Shown here piece after piece: positions 15,399 through 23,808 of a DNA stretch of 64,000 bases (position 1 is the first letter of the stretch; every line of letters begins with the position of its first letter). The translations under genes were made by a program, and so were the position numbers. The notes under the pieces were generated by a model. It was not told where the DNA came from. It made no database searches and worked only from the letters and a program-made list of their open reading frames with translations. Source of the DNA: DASUPK01 sp963782345 (GTDB lineage Bacteria > Actinomycetota > Thermoleophilia > Solirubrobacterales > 70-9); contig CAWAJF010000004.1 of the NCBI GenBank assembly GCA_963782345.1, positions 248,001-312,000 on the forward strand, written 5' to 3'.

Positions 15399-16762
15399 GA
15401 GCGCTCCTCAAGGTAGCCGCGGTGGCGGGCCAGGGCGCGGTCGATGAAGGCGTCGGACGATCCGAGATAGGCGGCGGGATCGAGTGCCCGGTCGATCTCC
15501 TCCTCGGAGAGCTCGCCGCGGACTTCCTCGTCGCCGACCAGCACGTCCCGAAACGGGGACCGGGAGTCGAGCGCTTGGCCGGCGGCCGCATCGACGAGCT
15601 TCCGCGCGCGCTGCTGACCGACCCTCCCCGAGAGGGTCATGACGACGCTCTCCGCCATCAGCGCGCCGCCGGTTGCCTCCAGGTTCTCGCGCATTCGATC
15701 GGGCCTCACCTCGAGCCCGTCGAACGCCTCACCGACCGCGGAGGCGGCTCCGCCGGTCAGGGCGAGAGCCTCGCTGAGGGGGGCCCACTCCGATTGCCAG
15801 GCGCCCGCGGCGCGCTCGTGCTCCTGGGCCATCGCCTCGAAGAGGACGCCGGCCGCGCCGCGCACGCGCCGCGCGCAGGCGATCGCGAGCACCGAGCCGA
15901 CCGGGTTTCGCTTCTGGGGAAGGGTCGAGGAGCCCCCGCGCCCGCCGCCGGAGCCCTCGGCAACCTCGCCGACCTCGGTCTGGGAGAGCAGGACGAGATC
16001 GAGCGCGATCTTCTCCAGGACGCCGGCGCTCAGAGCCAGCGCGGCACCCACGTCGGCGACCCGCAGCCGCGCCGTGTGCCAGGGGAGCGCGGGCTCGTCG
16101 AGTCCGAGCCGTTTTGCGAGCAGCCCGACCACCCGCTCGCCGTCCGAGCCAAGGGAGGCGAGCGTCCCAGCGGCGCCGCCGAGCTGGACGGCGAGCGAGA
16201 GCGATGCGAGCCGCTCGCGGGCCCCCACCAGCGAATCGAGCCAGCCCGCGGCCTTCAGCCCGAAGGTCGTGGGCAGCGCCTGCTGGAGCAGCGTCCGGCC
16301 GGCCATCACCGTGCCGCGGTGCTCATCCGCGAGCCCGGCGCAGGCCGCGGCGACACCGTCGAGCTCCGCCTGGATCAGCCCCAGCGCCCGGCTGGAGACC
16401 AGCATCGCGGCGGTGTCCATCACGTCCTGGCTGGTGGCGCCGCGATGGACGAAGCCCGCGGGGTCCTCCTCCAGCTTCCCCCGCAGCGCGGTGAGGAGCG
16501 GCGGGACGGGGTTGCCGGTCTCGCGTCCGTCGCGTGCGATCGCCCCGGGATCGAAGCCGCCGGCCTCGCAGGCGGCCGCGATCGCCTCGGCGGCCTCGTT
16601 GGGGATCAGACCCGCCTCCGCCTCAGCGGCCGCGAGGGCAGCCTCGGCGTCGAGCATCGCCTGCAGCCAGGCGGCCTCGGAGGTCACGCCGCGGATCGGC
16701 TCCGGGACGAAGAGACCGGTGAAGGGCCCGTCAGACGACAAAGAAGGCGGTCTCGCCGTCAC
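15395..16762 (-). CDS. pcaB: 3-carboxy-cis,cis-muconate cycloisomerase
   Basis: 455 aa member of the fumarase/aspartase superfamily. The signature loop is GGRGGSSTLPQKRNPV near residue 270 (the usual form is GSSxMPxKxNP), and the earlier conserved His region is GFVHRGATSQDVMD. It cyclises 3-carboxymuconate, the product of PcaGH, to 4-carboxymuconolactone. The GTG at 16762 gives a 32-nt overlap with pcaG; a TTG at 16741 would shorten the overlap and lose seven residues, so the exact start is uncertain. Length matches known PcaB (about 450 aa). Confidence 0.93.
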   Translation of the reverse strand: MTARPPSLSSDGPFTGLFVPEPIRGVTSEAAWLQAMLDAEAALAAAEAEAGLIPNEAAEAIAAACEAGGFDPGAIARDGRETGNPVPPLLTALRGKLEEDPAGFVHRGATSQDVMDTAAMLVSSRALGLIQAELDGVAAACAGLADEHRGTVMAGRTLLQQALPTTFGLKAAGWLDSLVGARERLASLSLAVQLGGAAGTLASLGSDGERVVGLLAKRLGLDEPALPWHTARLRVADVGAALALSAGVLEKIALDLVLLSQTEVGEVAEGSGGGRGGSSTLPQKRNPVGSVLAIACARRVRGAAGVLFEAMAQEHERAAGAWQSEWAPLSEALALTGGAASAVGEAFDGLEVRPDRMRENLEATGGALMAESVVMTLSGRVGQQRARKLVDAAAGQALDSRSPFRDVLVGDEEVRGELSEEEIDRALDPAAYLGSSDAFIDRALARHRGYLEERS

Positions 16763-17294
16763 CCTGGAGGTGGATGTCGAAGCGCAGACCTCCGTCCTCT
16801 GGGATCGCCACGAGCGTCTCGCGCTCGGCCGCGTCCTCGATCGAGGAGAGGACGGGATCCCCCGCGTTGGCCTCGGCCTCGTCGGGAAAGTAGATCCGCG
16901 TCACCAGCCGCTTCAGCAGCCCGCGCGCGAACACCGAGACGTCGATGTGCGGGGCCTGGGGGCGACCGCCGGGACCGGGCACCGGCCCGGGCTTGACGGT
17001 GATGAACTCGAACCGGCCCTCGGAGTCGGTGGCGCTGCGGCCGAAGCCGCTGAATCCCTCTTCGACCGGCAGCTCCTCGCGGCGGTCCTCCGGATGGGCG
17101 TATCGCCCCGAGCGGTTGGCCTGCCAGATCTCGATCAGCGCATCGTCCACGATCTCGCCCTCGCCGTCGAAGACCGTGCCGCGGAGGTGGATCGCGTCGG
17201 GATCGTTCTCCGGGACCATCCGCTCCTCGCCCTGATATGGGACCTGAATCGCCAGGAACGGGCCGATCGTCTGGGATGGCGTCAGCGCAGGCAT
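16731..17294 (-). CDS. pcaG: Protocatechuate 3,4-dioxygenase alpha subunit
   Basis: 187 aa intradiol dioxygenase subunit. It opens TPSQTIGPFLAI and contains ALIEIWQANRSGRYAHPED, FEFITVKPGPVPGP and APHIDVSVFARGL. The positions that are Tyr/His iron ligands in the beta subunit are only partly kept (for example PHIDV in place of RHIHF), as expected for the non-catalytic alpha chain. It pairs with PcaH in the ferric dioxygenase that opens protocatechuate between its two hydroxyls. The ATG directly abuts the pcaH stop. Confidence 0.95.
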   Translation of the reverse strand: MPALTPSQTIGPFLAIQVPYQGEERMVPENDPDAIHLRGTVFDGEGEIVDDALIEIWQANRSGRYAHPEDRREELPVEEGFSGFGRSATDSEGRFEFITVKPGPVPGPGGRPQAPHIDVSVFARGLLKRLVTRIYFPDEAEANAGDPVLSSIEDAAERETLVAIPEDGGLRFDIHLQGDGETAFFVV

Positions 17295-18053
17295 CTAATC
17301 CTCCATCGGGGTCGCCTCGCGACCCCGCAGGACGATGTCGAACTCGTAGCCGAGGGCCCACTCGGGGACGGTCCGCTCGTGGTCGTAGCGGCAGATCATC
17401 CGCTCTCGATCCTTCTGATCGGGGACCGAGTTGAAGATCGGGTCCTGGAAGAAGAGGGAGTCGCCCGGGAAGAACATCTGGGTGATCAGCCTCGTCGCGA
17501 AGGCGGGGCCGAAGAGCGAGAAGTGGATGTGCCGCGAGCGCCAGGCGTTCGGGTTGTTCTTCCACGGGTATGCACCCGGCTTGACGGTGATGAACTCGTA
17601 GCGGCCCTCGTCATCGGTCATGCAGCGACCGCCCCCGGCGAAGTTGGGGTCGAGCGGCGCCGGGTGCCGGTCGCCGTCGTGCCTGTAGCGGCCGGCGGCG
17701 TTCGCCTGCCAGATCTCGATCAGCGAGTTCCGCACGGGCTTCCCGTCCTGATCGAGCAGGCGGCCGTGGACGATGATCCGCTCTCCCAGAGGCTCCCCCT
17801 CGTACTGGCGGGTGAGGTCGTGGTCGAGCTCGCCGATCCGCTCGTCTCCATAGACGGGGCCGGTGACCTCGGAGAGCGTGTGTGCGAGCGGGACCAGCGG
17901 CCGCTTCGGCGCACGGGTCCGGGTCGAGACGTAGTCCGGATAGAGGTAGGGCGGATCCACCTCGAGGTCGTCGTGCCGGTACCCGATCACTCCTCCGTTG
18001 CGGGTCAGCTCCGATGCCACCGTGCTCTCCTCCTCATGCTTGATGGGTTTCAT
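17295..18053 (-). CDS. pcaH: Protocatechuate 3,4-dioxygenase beta subunit
   Basis: 252 aa. Carries the ferric-iron ligands of intradiol dioxygenases: Tyr in AAGRYRHDGD, Tyr in VKPGAYPWKNN, and both His in RSRHIHFSLFG. Reaction with PcaG: protocatechuate plus O2 to 3-carboxy-cis,cis-muconate. The ATG at 18053 overlaps the pcaJ stop (ATGA) and has GGAGG 4 nt upstream. A GTG at 18020 also has an excellent AGGAGG, so a product 11 residues shorter is equally possible. Typical length is about 240 aa. Confidence 0.95.
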   Translation of the reverse strand: MKPIKHEEESTVASELTRNGGVIGYRHDDLEVDPPYLYPDYVSTRTRAPKRPLVPLAHTLSEVTGPVYGDERIGELDHDLTRQYEGEPLGERIIVHGRLLDQDGKPVRNSLIEIWQANAAGRYRHDGDRHPAPLDPNFAGGGRCMTDDEGRYEFITVKPGAYPWKNNPNAWRSRHIHFSLFGPAFATRLITQMFFPGDSLFFQDPIFNSVPDQKDRERMICRYDHERTVPEWALGYEFDIVLRGREATPMED

Positions 18054-18823
18054 GCCGCCTCCAGCGTCGCGCGCAGATCACGCAGCTCCCGGAGCTCGTC
18101 GTCCGAGGGCGGCTCGGTCTCCTCGAGCTCCTCGGAGACGCGCAGCGGCCAGCCGGTCTGCTCTCGGGCCTGCTGGACCGTCACGCCCGGATGGACCTGC
18201 GTCAAGGTCAGCTCGCAGCTCTCGGGGTCCGGACGGAGGACGCCGAGGTCGGTGATCACGACCGTGGGGCCGCGCCCCGGCATTCCGAGCCGCTCGCGAT
18301 CCCCCGGCGCGGCTCCGTAGCCGACCGACGAGCGGAAGTCCAGGCGATCGACGAAGCTCCGGCGCGACTGGCGGAGCATCACGATCACCTCCTTCGCCAT
18401 CGCGGCGATCTCCGGCGCGCCGCCGCCGCCGGGAAGGCGGACCTTGGGCCGGTCGTAGTCGCCGATCACCGTGCTGTTCAGGTTGCCGAGGCGGTCGATC
18501 TGCGCCGCGCCGAGAAAGCCGACGTCGATCCGCCCGCCCTGCAGCCAGTAGGCGAAGATCTCGGGCACCGGGACGACCGCATCCGCCGTCGAGGCGAGCT
18601 CGCCGTCGCCGATCGAGAGCGGCAGCGTCCTCGGCTTCGACCCGATCGTCCCCGACTCGTAGACCAGGACCGTGCGCGGCGCGTGGGTCAGCCTGGCCAG
18701 GTTCGCCGCAGTGCTCGGCAGTCCGATGCCGACGAAGCAGACCGTCTCGTCCGTGAGGGCGCGGGACGCGACGATCGTCATCATCTCGTCGGCCGAGACT
18801 GCCGTCTCCTGCTTCGTCGTCAT
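18050..18823 (-). CDS. pcaJ: 3-oxoadipate CoA-transferase subunit B (glutaconate CoA-transferase type)
   Basis: 257 aa from the ATG at 18823, which overlaps the pcaI stop by 4 nt. Class I CoA-transferase subunit: FVGIGLPSTAANLAR near the N-terminus, then VLVYESGTIGSKPRT, whose Glu is the catalytic residue that forms the CoA thioester. FLGAAQIDRLGNLNST and KEVIVMLRQSRRSF follow. With PcaI it activates 3-oxoadipate to 3-oxoadipyl-CoA. The thiolase step (pcaF) has no gene in the window. Confidence 0.9.
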   Translation of the reverse strand: MTTKQETAVSADEMMTIVASRALTDETVCFVGIGLPSTAANLARLTHAPRTVLVYESGTIGSKPRTLPLSIGDGELASTADAVVPVPEIFAYWLQGGRIDVGFLGAAQIDRLGNLNSTVIGDYDRPKVRLPGGGGAPEIAAMAKEVIVMLRQSRRSFVDRLDFRSSVGYGAAPGDRERLGMPGRGPTVVITDLGVLRPDPESCELTLTQVHPGVTVQQAREQTGWPLRVSEELEETEPPSDDELRELRDLRATLEAA

Positions 18824-19641
18824 GCGACGCCCGCCGCCTTCATCACGTGCTCGTCGATCCACGACTGGAACGTCTCCCGGTCACGGCTGATCTCGTCCCA
18901 GCGCTGGTAGAAGCCGTTGTCGCGGTCGTAGTAGTCGTGCGCGTATGAGGGATGGGCCCCGCGCGGGGCCTCGGCGACCGCGCCGACGGACCAGGTGGGC
19001 AGGACGATCGCGCCCGGCCGGGGCTCGAGCTCGTCGACGACCTCCTCGACGGTGACCAGCGAGCGGGCCGAGGCGAGCACGATCTCCTTCTGCACGCCGA
19101 CGATCCCCCAGATCTGGACGTTGCCCTTGCGGTCGGCCCGCTGCGCGTGGACGATGCCGACGTCGGGGCGCAGAGCTCGGACGGCGGTCAGGGACTCGCC
19201 CGTGAAGGGACATTTGATCTCGGCGATCGTGCCGTGTGTGTGGTCCACCAGCTCGGTGCCGACGTAGCCGCGGAGCGTCCCGAAGGGGAGGTTCGAGGCC
19301 CCGGCCGCGTAGCGCGCCGCCATCCCGGCGTGGCTGTGCTCCTCGAGCTCGAGCGGCGCCGGCCAGTCGTGCTCGACGGCGTCCCGCAGGCGGCGCAGGG
19401 AGCCGACGCCCGGGTTGCCTCCCCAGGAGAAGATCAGCTTGCGGGCGCACCCGGCGCCGATCATCTGGTCGTAGACCAGGTCCGGGGTCATCCGGATCAG
19501 CGTCAGGTCGCGACGGCGCTGCCGGATGATCTCGTGGCCGGCGGCGAACGGGATCAGGTGTGTGAAGCCCTCGAGCGCGACGGTATCGCCGTCGTGGACG
19601 AGCTCGGCGATCGCTTCGTCCAGAGCGAGGAGCTCAGCCAT
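18820..19641 (-). CDS. pcaI: 3-oxoadipate CoA-transferase subunit A (glutaconate CoA-transferase type)
   Basis: 273 aa from the ATG at 19641, overlapping the GntR gene by 8 nt. Subunit A features: GDTVALEGFTHLIPFAAGHE near the N-terminus, RMTPDLVYDQMIGAG, FSWGGNPGVGSL, and AQRADRKGNVQIWG. This longer type of alpha subunit (about 270-290 aa) is the one found with pca genes of actinobacteria, rather than the 230-aa proteobacterial PcaI. It works with PcaJ. Confidence 0.9.
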   Translation of the reverse strand: MAELLALDEAIAELVHDGDTVALEGFTHLIPFAAGHEIIRQRRRDLTLIRMTPDLVYDQMIGAGCARKLIFSWGGNPGVGSLRRLRDAVEHDWPAPLELEEHSHAGMAARYAAGASNLPFGTLRGYVGTELVDHTHGTIAEIKCPFTGESLTAVRALRPDVGIVHAQRADRKGNVQIWGIVGVQKEIVLASARSLVTVEEVVDELEPRPGAIVLPTWSVGAVAEAPRGAHPSYAHDYYDRDNGFYQRWDEISRDRETFQSWIDEHVMKAAGVA

Positions 19642-20419
19642 CGATCGCCCCCGCGGCGGCCGCGGGTGGGGCCTCCGGCTCGTCCTGGACCATGCCGAGG
19701 ACATCGCGCAGGTAGAGCAGGTGGTCCTTCATCGCGCGCTCGGCGCGCGCGGGGTCGCCCTTCTCGACCGCCGACACCAGCGCCTCGTGCTGCTCGACGA
19801 GCGCGGAGTGGACGACGGCCGGCTTCAAGACCTCGATCAGCGATGGCTGCAACACCTCGAAGATCCAGTTGGTGAGGGCCTGGATCATGCGGTTGCCGGC
19901 CGCTGCGGCGATCGTCTGGTGGATCTCGGCGTCGGTGGCGGAGACGATCTCGACGTCGTCGGGCGCCGCGGCCGCCGCGCCGACCGCCGAGCGCAGCCGG
20001 GCGAGCGTCTCCTCGTCGGGCTGGTAGGCGGCGAGGCCGGCGAGCGGGACCTCGAGCAGCAGCCTGGCGTCGAGCAGCTCGTGGAGACTGACGGCCTCGG
20101 TCTCGAGCATCATCGCGATCGCGTCGCTCAGGCTCCGCCCCATTCCCTGCTCGGCGGTGTGCGCGACGAAGATGCCGCCGCCGGGGCCCTTCGTCGCGCG
20201 GATCAGGTTGCCGCTGGAAAGCAGCTTGAGCGCCTCCCGCAGGGTCGGGCGGCTGACTCCGAACTCGGCCGCGAGGTCCTCCTCGCGGCCGAGGAAGTCA
20301 CCCGGCCCGAGCCCCTCCTCCTGGACGTAGTGCTGGATCTGCACCGCGACCTGCTCCGATGCGCCGCGGATCTGGCGGGCCTGCGGTCGCGCCCGCGTGC
20401 GTGCCCTCTGGGCGCTCAC
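19634..20419 (-). CDS. GntR-family regulator, FCD (FadR) subfamily
   Basis: 261 aa from the GTG at 20419 (GTGA overlap with the ligase stop); an ATG four codons upstream is the alternative. The winged helix-turn-helix spans residues ~15-80, with GREEDLAAEFGVSRPTLREALKLL as the DNA-reading part. The C-terminal FCD domain (from about 95) is all-helical with Asp/His positions (SATDAEIHQTIA, HSALVEQHEALV) that usually bind a metal and a carboxylate effector. It lies inside the pca unit, so it is a likely local regulator sensing an aromatic acid or ring-cleavage intermediate (inference). Confidence 0.9.
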   Translation of the reverse strand: MSAQRARTRARPQARQIRGASEQVAVQIQHYVQEEGLGPGDFLGREEDLAAEFGVSRPTLREALKLLSSGNLIRATKGPGGGIFVAHTAEQGMGRSLSDAIAMMLETEAVSLHELLDARLLLEVPLAGLAAYQPDEETLARLRSAVGAAAAAPDDVEIVSATDAEIHQTIAAAAGNRMIQALTNWIFEVLQPSLIEVLKPAVVHSALVEQHEALVSAVEKGDPARAERAMKDHLLYLRDVLGMVQDEPEAPPAAAAGAIDG

Positions 20420-21690
20420 GAGCCCACCCATCGCGGGGTGCGCTCATCGACGACGCGTCGGGCCTTCCCGGTCTCCCGCGGCAGGACGCCGGGCGCGATC
20501 GGGACCACCCGGACACGGAGCCCGAGCTGCTGGCGCATCGTCTCCTGAAGCCGGCGCGCATCGGTGCCCTCGGTCAGCTCGACCTCGAGCTTCACCTCGT
20601 CCATCCCGCTGCGCTCGGTGTAGAAGGTGATCCGGAACTCGCTGGAGCTCGAGACCTGGCGGACGGCCTCCTCGATCGCCGATGGATAGACGTTCATTCC
20701 GCGGACGACGACCATGTCATCGGTCCGCCCAACGATGCCGCCGGGAAGCCAACGGCCCTCGTGCCCGGCCGGGCAGCGCTCGTCGGTGGCGATCACGGAG
20801 TCGCCGGTCCGGTAGCGAATCGCCGGGAAGCCGGTGAGGCGAAGCGGCGTGATCACGAGCTCCCCCTTCTCTCCCGGAGCGGTCGGGCTCATGTCAGCGT
20901 CGAGAATCTCGCAGACGAACTCGTCCTCGTCGACGTGGAGGCCGTGGCCCTCGGGGCAGGGATTGCCGAAGGGGCCCGCCTCGGTGAGGCCGGCGTGGTC
21001 GATGACGACGGCGCCCAGGCCGTCCTCAATCCGGGACCGCACGCCCGGCAGGGAGCCGCCGGGCTCGCCCGTGCAGAGCACGCGGTCGATCGAGGCGAAG
21101 GCGGACTCCAGCCTCTGCTCGACCGCCACCTCGAGCAGGTGGAGCGCGTAGGTCGGCGTGCACCAGAGCGTGGTCGCCTGGACCTCCGCGATCGTCTGCA
21201 ACCGCTGCACCGAGCCCATCCCACCCATCGACATGCCCATCGCACCGAGGTCCTCGAGCCCCTCCTTCGCCGCCCAGAACTGGACGTGCGGCCCGAACGA
21301 GAACGCGAGCGCGACTCGGTCGCTCGACTGGAGGCCGGCGAGCCGCATCGTGTTCGCGAAGCGCTCCCGCCACCATTCCCAGTCCTCGGCCGTCTCCAGG
21401 ACCCTGAGCGGATGGGCGGTCGTGCCGCTCGTCTGGAACACCTGGGTGTACTGGTCGAGCGGATAGGTGAGGTTCGTGCCGAAGGGCGGATGGCGCTCCT
21501 GGTCGGCGACCAGGTCCCGCTTCGTCAGCGGGCGCAGCTCGGTGAGGCTGGGGCGCTCCCCCAGCTCGAGGGCCTCGACGCGGCCGCGCTGAAAGGGGTT
21601 GCGGTCGAGCACGAGCTCGAGCAATTCCGCGACGCGCTGATCCTGCTCGACGGCCGCGGGCTGCACGCCAACACCCTGGCCATCGGCCAT
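20416..21690 (-). CDS. Phenylacetate-CoA ligase-like adenylating enzyme
   Basis: 424 aa from the ATG at 21690, which has AGGAGG 8-12 nt upstream; the open frame continues 18 codons further without such a site. PaaK-family features: QTSGTTAHPLRVL (ATP loop), a Ser/Thr-rich central part, GLTEAGPFGNPCP, GFPAIRYRTGDSV, GGIVGRTDDMVVVRGMNVYPS and a C-terminal GKARRVVDERT with the catalytic Lys. It would activate an aryl carboxylic or arylacetic acid to its CoA ester with ATP. It is the first gene of the long pca unit, so it probably feeds that route, but protocatechuate cleavage does not need CoA esters. The substrate is open. Confidence 0.85.
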   Translation of the reverse strand: MADGQGVGVQPAAVEQDQRVAELLELVLDRNPFQRGRVEALELGERPSLTELRPLTKRDLVADQERHPPFGTNLTYPLDQYTQVFQTSGTTAHPLRVLETAEDWEWWRERFANTMRLAGLQSSDRVALAFSFGPHVQFWAAKEGLEDLGAMGMSMGGMGSVQRLQTIAEVQATTLWCTPTYALHLLEVAVEQRLESAFASIDRVLCTGEPGGSLPGVRSRIEDGLGAVVIDHAGLTEAGPFGNPCPEGHGLHVDEDEFVCEILDADMSPTAPGEKGELVITPLRLTGFPAIRYRTGDSVIATDERCPAGHEGRWLPGGIVGRTDDMVVVRGMNVYPSAIEEAVRQVSSSSEFRITFYTERSGMDEVKLEVELTEGTDARRLQETMRQQLGLRVRVVPIAPGVLPRETGKARRVVDERTPRWVGS

Positions 21691-21744
21691 CAAGTCGCCC
21701 TCCTCCTGATCACGCACATCGACATTTTGCGCCTCGCAGCGCAC

Positions 21745-21773
21745 ACTATCGGATAAGTCAGAGTATTTGTCAG
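21745..21773 (-). promoter_or_regulatory. Candidate promoter of the long ligase-pca operon
   Basis: On the minus strand CTGACA (21768-21773) and GATAGT (21745-21750) are separated by exactly 17 nt and lie about 55 nt before the ATG at 21690. The DNA here is AT-rich compared with its surroundings. GTCAG occurs twice in this stretch, so a regulator site may overlap the promoter. Confidence 0.5.
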
Positions 21774-21781
21774 GTACCCCG

Positions 21782-22810
21782 TCAGGTGCCCGTGATGACC
21801 ACCTTGAGCACCTCGGCCGGGTTCTCCATCGCGTAGGCGAGCGCCTCGGGCGCCTGATCGAGGGAGAACCGCCGGCTGATCAGCGGCTCGAGCACGTCCT
21901 GGTTGGACTCCACGAAGCGGACCGCCTCCGCGAACTCCGCTGGGCCGCAGCAGCTCACCCCGAGCAGGTCGATCTCCTTCTCGGTGAAGGTGCCGATGCG
22001 CAGCGGCACCTCCTCACCCGACATGCCGACCACCACCACCCGCCCCGCCGAGGCGACCATGTCCACGGCGGCCCGGATCGGATCGGGGGCCCCGGTCGCA
22101 TCGATCACCAGCGGAGGGCCCTCGCCCCCGGCCCACTCGCGGCAGGCCTCCACCACCTGGTCGCGATCCTTCCAGAGCAGGCCCTCCGCGCCGGTGGCCG
22201 ATCCGAGCTCCAACCTGCTGGCCAGGCGGTCGACCAGCAGCGTCGATGCCCCGCGGCCCCGCGCGAGCAGGTGCACCGCCTGTCCGATCGGGCCGGCCCC
22301 GAGCACGACGACGCGCTCGTCCTCGGCGACCCCGGAGCGGTTGATCGTGCGAACGGCGATCGAGAAGGGCTCGGCCAGCGCCGCGACCTCGGGCTTCGCG
22401 TCGATCGGGAAGACCTGAGATTCCGGAACGAGCAGCTTCTCCTGCAGCCCGCCGTCGGTGTGGATGCCGACCAGGCTGAAGTCGTCGCAGACGTTGCCGC
22501 GGCCGACGCTGCACGGATAGCAGCTGCCGCAGTTGCTGATCGGCAGGATCGCGACGCGGTCACCGACCGCCGCGCGGCCCTCGGTCTCTGGACCGACCTG
22601 CTCGACGATCCCGGTCACCTCGTGGCCCTGGATCCGCGGGAACGGAGATTCCTCGAAGATCTGCAGCTCGCCGGCGAAGAAGTGGAAGTCCGATCCGCAG
22701 ATCCCGATCGCGTCCGGATGCACGATCACCTCACCCGGACCCGGCGGCGGCGGCTCGGGGATGTCGATCACCTCCATCCTCCCAACCCCCTGAGTGACCG
22801 CAGCGAGCAC
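21782..22810 (-). CDS. Zinc-dependent alcohol dehydrogenase (medium-chain)
   Basis: 342 aa. The catalytic zinc ligands are Cys in AIGICGSDFHFFAG (about residue 38) and the His of RIQGHEVTG. The structural zinc cluster is NCGSCYPCSVGRGNVC. The nucleotide-binding motif is VVVLGAGPIGQAV. This combination resembles threonine or polyol/aryl-alcohol dehydrogenases. It would oxidise an alcohol to an aldehyde or ketone with NAD(P). The start is GTG with no Shine-Dalgarno; a promoter-like element ends just upstream, so the mRNA could be leaderless. It is followed 91 nt later by the ligase of the pca unit. Confidence 0.9.
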   Translation of the reverse strand: MLAAVTQGVGRMEVIDIPEPPPPGPGEVIVHPDAIGICGSDFHFFAGELQIFEESPFPRIQGHEVTGIVEQVGPETEGRAAVGDRVAILPISNCGSCYPCSVGRGNVCDDFSLVGIHTDGGLQEKLLVPESQVFPIDAKPEVAALAEPFSIAVRTINRSGVAEDERVVVLGAGPIGQAVHLLARGRGASTLLVDRLASRLELGSATGAEGLLWKDRDQVVEACREWAGGEGPPLVIDATGAPDPIRAAVDMVASAGRVVVVGMSGEEVPLRIGTFTEKEIDLLGVSCCGPAEFAEAVRFVESNQDVLEPLISRRFSLDQAPEALAYAMENPAEVLKVVITGT

Positions 22811-22816
22811 GGCAAC

Positions 22817-22844
22817 AACCTAGAGGATTTGGTCAATTAGTCAA
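22817..22844 (-). promoter_or_regulatory. Promoter-like element overlapping a near-palindrome, leaderless-start candidate
   Basis: On the minus strand TTGACT (22839-22844), a 16-nt spacer and TAGGTT (22817-22822) end 6 nt before the GTG at 22810. That spacing would start transcription at or next to the start codon. The same bases form an imperfect 16-bp palindrome at 22829-22844 (TTG....AATT....CAA), a plausible operator. Confidence 0.35.
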
Positions 22845-22922
22845 CGGCGGTGTCTCTCGCGACGCTCCGCGCTCGTCCAGACAGCGTGCGGGGCGACTTA
22901 CCGGTCCATATCAACGGAAAAG

Positions 22923-22936
22923 CGCCCCACGCGGCG
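22923..22936 (-). terminator. Weak hairpin with short T run after the SDR gene
   Basis: Read on the minus strand: CGCC, loop GCGTGG, GGCG, followed by CTTTTCC, about 50 nt after the SDR stop. The 4-bp stem is short. It is the only terminator-like element in the 176-bp gap before the alcohol dehydrogenase promoter. Confidence 0.25.
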
Positions 22937-22986
22937 GAACCCGTAGGCGCGAAAAGCGAGCGCTCCCCCGAAGAACGTGCGCGCAG

Positions 22987-23808
22987 CTAACCCAGGCTGA
23001 TCTCGTCGCGGAACGACGACGGCATCGCCCCGCCGTCGATCAGGACCACCGCGCCGGTGATGAAGCTGGCCGCCGGCGAGCCCAGCATCAGGACGAGTCC
23101 CTTGAGCTCGTCGGTCTCGGCCATCCGGCCCAGCGGGATCAGATCGGACCAGATCTGCTCGATCCGCTCGTTCGGCAGCTCGCCGCCCCCGATGCGGGTG
23201 CGGAAGGGCCCCGGCGCGATCGCGTTGACGTTGACGCCGTGTGGGGCGAGCTCGACGGCCGCCTGGCGGACCACGTGGATCACGGCCGCCTTGGTCGCCG
23301 CGTAGGAGTAGCCGACCAGGGGCTCCACCTTGAGGCCGGCGTTCGAGGCGGTGACGACGATCTTGCCGGCGCCCTGGCGCTTCATCACCTCGGCCGCCGC
23401 TCCCATGGTGAAGACGACCCCGTTCAGGTTGACGCCGACCACCCGCTCCCAGGTCCCCGGCTCGATCGCCCCGATTCCGCCCTTCGGGTCGGTGAACCCC
23501 GGTTCGAGCGAGATCCCGGCGTTGGCATAGAGAACGTCAACCCCGCCCTGCTCCGCCACGACGTCGTCGATCAGCGCCTGCACCTGCTCACGGTCGGAGA
23601 CGTCCACCTGGAAGGAGCGCACCTGTCCACCGGCGTCGGCCAGCCGGGTCGTCTCGGTCTCGAGGCTCTCTGGATCCAGGTCGGCGAGGGTGACCCGGGC
23701 GCCGGCGTCCGCCATCACCTCGGCCATCGCCAGGCCGAGCCCGCTGGCGGCCCCGGTGACGACGACGCGCGCGCCGCGAACGTCGAACAGCTCCTCGATC
23801 GCGGCCAT
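22987..23808 (-). CDS. Short-chain dehydrogenase/reductase
   Basis: 273 aa from the ATG at 23808, which shares one base with the pobA stop (TGATG). Classical SDR: VVVTGAASGLGLAMA cofactor motif, VDVLYANAGISLE, Ser in IVVTASNAG, and the YxxxK pair in GYSYAATKAAV. The product could be any NAD(P)-linked alcohol/ketone conversion. Its tight coupling to pobA points to a role close to 4-hydroxybenzoate supply, for example side-chain alcohol oxidation (inference). Confidence 0.9.
   Translation of the reverse strand: MAAIEELFDVRGARVVVTGAASGLGLAMAEVMADAGARVTLADLDPESLETETTRLADAGGQVRSFQVDVSDREQVQALIDDVVAEQGGVDVLYANAGISLEPGFTDPKGGIGAIEPGTWERVVGVNLNGVVFTMGAAAEVMKRQGAGKIVVTASNAGLKVEPLVGYSYAATKAAVIHVVRQAAVELAPHGVNVNAIAPGPFRTRIGGGELPNERIEQIWSDLIPLGRMAETDELKGLVLMLGSPAASFITGAVVLIDGGAMPSSFRDEISLG

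Noticed and set aside
15639..18320. 893-codon plus-strand open frame over pcaB, pcaG, pcaH and part of pcaJ
   Set aside because: Antisense to well-identified genes with catalytic motifs; typical GC-rich shadow frame.
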